Below, one piece after another: positions 60,425 through 64,000 of a stretch of DNA of 64,000 nt. The stretch comes from Streptomyces spectabilis (lineage in GTDB: Bacteria > Actinomycetota > Actinomycetes > Streptomycetales > Streptomycetaceae): contig NZ_CP023690.1 in assembly GCF_008704795.1 (NCBI RefSeq), positions 3,854,501 through 3,918,500 on the forward strand. The letters are read 5' to 3'. Within the stretch, counting starts at the first letter, position 1. Every line of letters starts with the position of its first letter. Made by a program: the position numbers and the translations under genes. The notes beneath the pieces were generated by a model. The model worked only from the letters and a program-made list of their open reading frames with translations, was not told the DNA's origin and did no database searches.

Positions 60425-62059
60425 TCACTCGAACTCTCCGGCGCGGCGGCGGCGTACCGTCACCACGACCGTGACACCCGCCGCGAGCAGCGCGGCGGCG
60501 ATCCCGCCCACCAGCGCGAGCTCCCCGGACGAGGCGCCCGTGTGCGCCATCTCGTCGGGGCTCTTGGTCGGGTGCGGGTGCGTGGGCGAGTCCGTCGGGG
60601 ACGGCGAGGGCGACGGGCCGTCGCTGTCCGACGGGGACGGGGACGGGCCATCGCTGTCGGAGGGCGAAGGCGAGGGCCCGTCGCTGTCGGACGGAGACGG
60701 CGACGGCGACGGGTCGTCACTGTCCGACGGCGACGGAGACGGCGACGGATCGTCGCTGTCCGACGGGGACGGTGAAGGCGACGGGTCGTCGCTGTCCGAG
60801 GGCGACGGAGACGGCGAGGGGTCATCGCTGTCGGACGGGGACGGCGAGGGCGACGGGTCGTCGCTGTCCGAAGGTGATGGAGACGGCGACGGGTCATCAC
60901 TGTCGGACGGAGACGGTGAAGGCGACGGGTCGTCACTGTCCGACGGGGACGGCGACGGAGACGGGCTCTCGCTCTCCGACGGGGACGGCGAGGGCGACGG
61001 CGAGGTGCACGTCGGCAGGTCGCCGTTGAACGGGTAGGCGTGGAACTCCTGCCCGCCCCCCGCGCCCGAGGTGTGCGTCAGCGAACCCACCGTGAAGAAG
61101 CGCCCGTTCATGCCCGGCATCCGCACCGTCGAGGTGCTTCCCGCCGAGCCCACGAGCACGCTGCCCGCGAACTGCGCGGTGCCGTTGAACTCCACCGAGG
61201 TGGCGTCCGGGAAGTTCCACAGGAGCCGCTCGCGCAGCCCGTCGGGGAACCCGCCCACGTACGTGTTGATCTGGCGCTCCGTGCCGTACATGTTGACCAG
61301 CACGGTGGCGTCGGCCGGGATGGCGGCGAAGGTGATGCCCTGCTGGCCGCCGTTGGGGCTCGCGAGGTCGAAGTCGACGTCGAAGACCTGGAGCTTGGAC
61401 GTGCCGTCGCCGGTGAGGATGGTCCCGGTGGGGGTGTAGTTGGCGGTGCCGGTGGTCGCGCGCTTCGCGCCCTGGTCGTACGCGTAGCACTGGCTGGCCG
61501 CGGTCAGCTGGCCGGGCAGCGCGGCGTACGGGTCGGCCGCCCCGGCCTCCTGCACCGCCGGAGGGGCGACCGTGCCGCTGGCCGTGCCCTCGTACACGAC
61601 GCGGCCGGAGACGCCGCCCTCCTCGGCGAGCAGCCGCTGGCCGGTGGCGACGGTCAGGTCGCCGCCCGTGGTCAGGAAGTCCGAGCCGTTGGGCGGCGGC
61701 ACGCGCGAGCCGACACCGGCGACGCCCACGTTGTAGATCTGCGAGGCGCCCGCCCGCTTGTTCATGTCGAAGTCGCCGAGCACGACGACCTTGCCCTCGG
61801 CCTCCGCCGCCGCCTCGCGGACGAGCATGTCCTCGCCGACGAAGACGTTGATGTTCTCGTCGCGGCCTGCCACGGGACCGTTGTTGACCTCGGGGTACGT
61901 ACCCGGACAGGCAGCGCCCTTACAGGGGCCGAGCCCGCCGGGCAGGGGGTCGGCGACGCCCTGCCCGGCCAGGCCGCCGAGGACCGTGGCCGCCGCGACC
62001 GTGATGGCCACCGCCAGATATGCTGAGCTTTTTCTTCGCATACCTGGAAATATGCTCAT
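60425..62059 (-). CDS. choice-of-anchor A family, sortase-anchored surface protein
   Basis: About 544 aa. A signal peptide ([22 protein letters not shown]) is followed by a choice-of-anchor A domain (about residues 45-350: [59 protein letters not shown]). A long Pro-Ser-Asp repeat follows (12-residue units [12 protein letters not shown], about eight copies), then MAHTG, a membrane helix and RRRR. This sorting signal is a variant of LAXTG. The start may be ATG 62041, 62059 or 62068; no strong site decides. It is likely displayed on the cell wall with the repeat as a spacer. Confidence 0.88.
   Translation of the reverse strand: MSIFPGMRRKSSAYLAVAITVAAATVLGGLAGQGVADPLPGGLGPCKGAACPGTYPEVNNGPVAGRDENINVFVGEDMLVREAAAEAEGKVVVLGDFDMNKRAGASQIYNVGVAGVGSRVPPPNGSDFLTTGGDLTVATGQRLLAEEGGVSGRVVYEGTASGTVAPPAVQEAGAADPYAALPGQLTAASQCYAYDQGAKRATTGTANYTPTGTILTGDGTSKLQVFDVDFDLASPNGGQQGITFAAIPADATVLVNMYGTERQINTYVGGFPDGLRERLLWNFPDATSVEFNGTAQFAGSVLVGSAGSTSTVRMPGMNGRFFTVGSLTHTSGAGGGQEFHAYPFNGDLPTCTSPSPSPSPSESESPSPSPSPSDSDDPSPSPSPSDSDDPSPSPSPSDSDDPSPSPSPSDSDDPSPSPSPSDSDDPSPSPSPSDSDDPSPSPSPSDSDDPSPSPSPSDSDGPSPSPSDSDGPSPSPSDSDGPSPSPSPTDSPTHPHPTKSPDEMAHTGASSGELALVGGIAAALLAAGVTVVVTVRRRRAGEFE
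60580..61005 (-). repeat. 36-bp tandem repeats coding Pro-Ser-Asp units
   Basis: About eight units of 36 bases, near-identical, each coding [12 protein letters not shown] or a shortened variant. The run is prone to slippage, so copy number should differ among strains. Confidence 0.9.
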
Positions 62060-62151
62060 TACGGACATGGGTGGCGGGAGACACGCTCAGCGCTCCCCCC
62101 ATTAGGCCGACCAGCGGCAGGCTCGACACCCCTTAGGGGCCTGACCGGGCG

Positions 62152-63009
62152 TCAGGCGTCCTTGAGCTCCTGCCGCTGCCGCCCGAGCCCGTCGATCTCC
62201 AGCTCCACCACGTCCCCGGCCCGCAGATAGGGCTTGGGCTCCGGCCGGCCGAGGGCGACGCCCGCGGGCGTCCCCGTGTTGATCACGTCGCCCGGGTACA
62301 GCGTCATGAACCGGCTGACGTAGCGGACCACCTCCGCCACCGGGAAGATCTGCTGGGCCGTCGTGCCGTCCTGCTTCAGCTCGCCGTTGACCCACAGCCT
62401 CAGGGACAGGGCCTGCGGGTCCCGCACCTCGTCCGCCGTCACCAGCCAGGGCCCGAGCGGATTGAAGGTCTCGCAGTTCTTGCCCTTGTCCCAGGTCCCG
62501 CCGCGCTCGATCTGGAACTCGCGCTCGGACACGTCGTGCGCCACCGCGTAGCCCGCCACGTGCGCGAGCGCCTCCTCGTGCGAGTCCACGTAGCGCGCGG
62601 TGCGCCCGATGACGATCGCCAGCTCGACCTCCCAGTCCGTCTTCACCGAGCCGCGCGGCACGAGCACCGTGTCGTTCGGCCCGACCACCGTGTCCGCCGC
62701 CTTCAGGAAGACGACGGGCTCGGCGGGCGGCTCGGCGCCCGCCTCCGCGGCGTGGTCGTGGTAGTTGAGGCCGATGCACACGACCTTGCCGATCCGCGCG
62801 AGCGGCGGCCCGATCCGCAGCCCGGCCGCGTCGAGCACGGGCAGGTCACCGGCGTCGGCGGCGGCGCGCACACGGGCGAGCGCGGCGTCGTCGGCGAGCA
62901 GCGCGCCGTCGATGTCGCCGACGACGCCGGACAGGTCGCGCAGGCTGCCCCCGGCGTCGAGCAGCGCGGGGCGCTCGGCGCCCGCGGTACCGACTCGCAG
63001 CAGCTTCAT
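62152..63009 (-). CDS. fumarylacetoacetate hydrolase (FAH) family protein
   Basis: A 285-aa enzyme. The FAH fold signature KVVCIGLNYHDHAAEAG, EPVVFLKAADTVVGPND, DWEVELAIVIGRTARYV with metal-binding acidic residues, SEREFQIERGGTWDKGKNCETFNPLGPW and GDVINTGTPAGVALG are all present. It probably acts on an acylpyruvate or 2-hydroxyhepta-diene-type compound, with Mg2+. It belongs to the ureidoglycolate-lyase/hydratase-like branch. The start is ATG 63009 after ggga g; the frame is open upstream but codes another frame's shadow. Confidence 0.9.
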   Translation of the reverse strand: MKLLRVGTAGAERPALLDAGGSLRDLSGVVGDIDGALLADDAALARVRAAADAGDLPVLDAAGLRIGPPLARIGKVVCIGLNYHDHAAEAGAEPPAEPVVFLKAADTVVGPNDTVLVPRGSVKTDWEVELAIVIGRTARYVDSHEEALAHVAGYAVAHDVSEREFQIERGGTWDKGKNCETFNPLGPWLVTADEVRDPQALSLRLWVNGELKQDGTTAQQIFPVAEVVRYVSRFMTLYPGDVINTGTPAGVALGRPEPKPYLRAGDVVELEIDGLGRQRQELKDA

Positions 63010-63125
63010 GTCTGTCTCCCTTGGTCGAGCCCGGCCCGGCCGATGGAGGTGCGGCGCCATCGGAGGTCGGTCGATCCTCCAAGCCCGGCGTCCGGCCCGC
63101 AAGACCCCGTTCACGTACTGGACCA

Positions 63126-63890
63126 TCACATGGCCGTGGCCATGGCTCCCGCCGCGCCCTGCGGCATGTTCCGGTACAGCACGGCCCGCTCCACCGCACT
63201 CCAGGTCGTGCTGGTCACGACGTACAGCGCGGCCGCGAGCGGCACGACCGCGACGGAGAACAGCGTCATGAAGGACATCAGGGGCATGAACTTGGTCATC
63301 GCGGCCATCGCCTGCGCCCCGGGCATCTGCTCGCCGCCCTGGGCCGCGGGCAGCGGTGCCCCGGCCAGCTGCCGCTTCGTGCGCCGGTAGTTGAAGGTGG
63401 CGACGGCGGCGACGAGCGCGAAGAGGACCAGATAGACGAGCCCGGCCCCGCCGAGGACGCCGCCGTCGCCGAGCGCGTCGGCCCAGCGCCCGCCGAGCGG
63501 CGCCGCGAGCAGCTTGTGGTCGAGGAGCGCGTTGGCCTTCCCGCCGATGTCCGAGCTGGAGAACAGGTGGTAGAGCAGGAAGAACACGGGCAGCTGGAAG
63601 AGGCCCGGCAGACAGCCGGCCAGTGGCGACACGTTCTCCTTGCGGTGCAGTTCGAGGACCGCCTTCTGGAGCTTCTCCGGGTTCTTGCCGTGCTTCTTGC
63701 GCAACTCGGCGATCTGCGGGTTGAGCTTGGCGCGTGCCTTCTGGCCGCGTGCGGCGGCCCGGGACAGCGGGTGGATCAGGAGGCGTACGCAGGCGGTGAC
63801 CAGGACGATGGCCGCGGCCATGGCGGAGCCGTGGAAGAGCGGTTCGAGCAGGTCGGCGAGGCGCGCGACCAGATCGGCGATGAAAGACAT
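63126..63890 (-). CDS. YidC/Oxa1-family membrane insertase paralogue
   Basis: A 254-aa membrane protein with five hydrophobic spans. The YidC core is visible: a conserved Arg in TACVRLLIHPLSRAAARGQ, a cytoplasmic coiled segment (KARAKLNPQIAELRKKHGKNPEKLQ), GCLPGLFQLPVFFLLYHLFS and the late KFMPLMSFMTLFSVAVVPLAAALY. The protein lacks the large periplasmic domain of Gram-negative YidC. It is a second copy besides the main one that Streptomyces carry near oriC. The start is ATG 63890. Confidence 0.9.
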   Translation of the reverse strand: MSFIADLVARLADLLEPLFHGSAMAAAIVLVTACVRLLIHPLSRAAARGQKARAKLNPQIAELRKKHGKNPEKLQKAVLELHRKENVSPLAGCLPGLFQLPVFFLLYHLFSSSDIGGKANALLDHKLLAAPLGGRWADALGDGGVLGGAGLVYLVLFALVAAVATFNYRRTKRQLAGAPLPAAQGGEQMPGAQAMAAMTKFMPLMSFMTLFSVAVVPLAAALYVVTSTTWSAVERAVLYRNMPQGAAGAMATAM

Positions 63891-64000
63891 GGGGGTGAGC
63901 CCTCCGGGGGTCTCGTCGTGCCGGGGTGAGTGCGTATCGGCATGACGACCCGCGCGGGGTCCGGGGGGTGGAGCCGGGGGTTCCCTACGCGGCCGTCAGG
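63891..64000. other. window end, no gene seen
   Basis: The last 110 bases hold no frame I can support. Upstream of the YidC paralogue. Confidence 0.4.

Noticed and set aside
60580..61005. Regular repeats that could suggest a CRISPR array
   Set aside because: The units are contiguous, have no unique spacers, and code Pro-Ser-Asp repeats in frame in a surface protein.

Overview
The window reads as Streptomyces chromosome. It is very GC-rich, GTG and TTG starts are common, genes are packed with 4-base start/stop overlaps, and the gene content is typical of the genus: a CdgA-type c-di-GMP protein, the CslA-GlxA-CslZ glycan locus, a sortase with an LAXTG-type substrate, and many secreted polysaccharide-active enzymes. 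It looks like core chromosome rather than a prophage or plasmid. I see no phage genes, no CRISPR array, no rRNA and no complete insertion sequence.

Layout. 1-5.3 kb: end of a PAP2 membrane phosphatase, then a three-gene set of a predicted Fe-S PD-(D/E)XK nuclease, an unknown protein and an SF1B helicase. This resembles a split Dna2 and is the best candidate here for an undescribed DNA-processing system. 5.3-10.2 kb: small unknown protein, prim-pol-like protein, tRNA-Lys copy 1, secreted metalloprotease, CdgA. 10.2-18.8 kb: luciferase-like oxidoreductase; two Asp/Glu-racemase-family enzymes divergent from a 2-hydroxyacid dehydrogenase and an amidase; then a three-gene operon (His-rich protein, AhpD-like, MFS) behind a CsoR-like palindrome. 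18.9-23.7 kb: DUF3830 protein divergent from an Ehu-type (ectoine-family) ABC transporter, then an IclR regulator. 23.8-33.5 kb: tRNA-Lys copy 2, type II thioesterase coupled to a GH114 lipoprotein, two NarL-type two-component systems, an MMPL exporter, and an AA10 lytic polysaccharide monooxygenase behind DasR-type sites. 33.5-43.3 kb: kinase, SPFH protein, cell-wall protein, tRNA-Lys copy 3, GntR regulator, then cslA-glxA-cslZ. 43.4-48.2 kb: GAF-ANTAR protein, cobalamin-riboswitch-controlled cbtBA, a palindromic MITE-like element, class F sortase and partner, HAD-IIA phosphatase. 48.2-56.5 kb: phosphonate locus (secreted phosphodiesterase, 2-aminoethylphosphonate-type ABC importer, phosphonatase-like HAD, FAD oxidase, GntR regulator). 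56.7-64 kb: two sortase-anchored surface proteins, ROK regulator facing a Gfo/Idh/MocA dehydrogenase, HbpS-like protein, FAH-family enzyme, YidC paralogue.

How the genes work together. CslA makes a beta-glucan, GlxA (copper radical oxidase) modifies it, and CslZ (GH6) and the AA10 enzyme act on or around it at the hyphal tip. GlxA and the AA10 enzyme both need copper, and a predicted copper-controlled operon lies about 14 kb upstream. The phosphonate genes suggest uptake of 2-aminoethylphosphonate or an N-alkyl derivative, oxidation to phosphonoacetaldehyde and C-P cleavage. The Ehu transporter with its racemase, dehydrogenase and amidase neighbours looks like a catabolic unit, but the ectoine ring-opening enzymes are absent, so its substrate is open.

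All function calls come from motifs and family recognition in the sequence alone. No database search was run.
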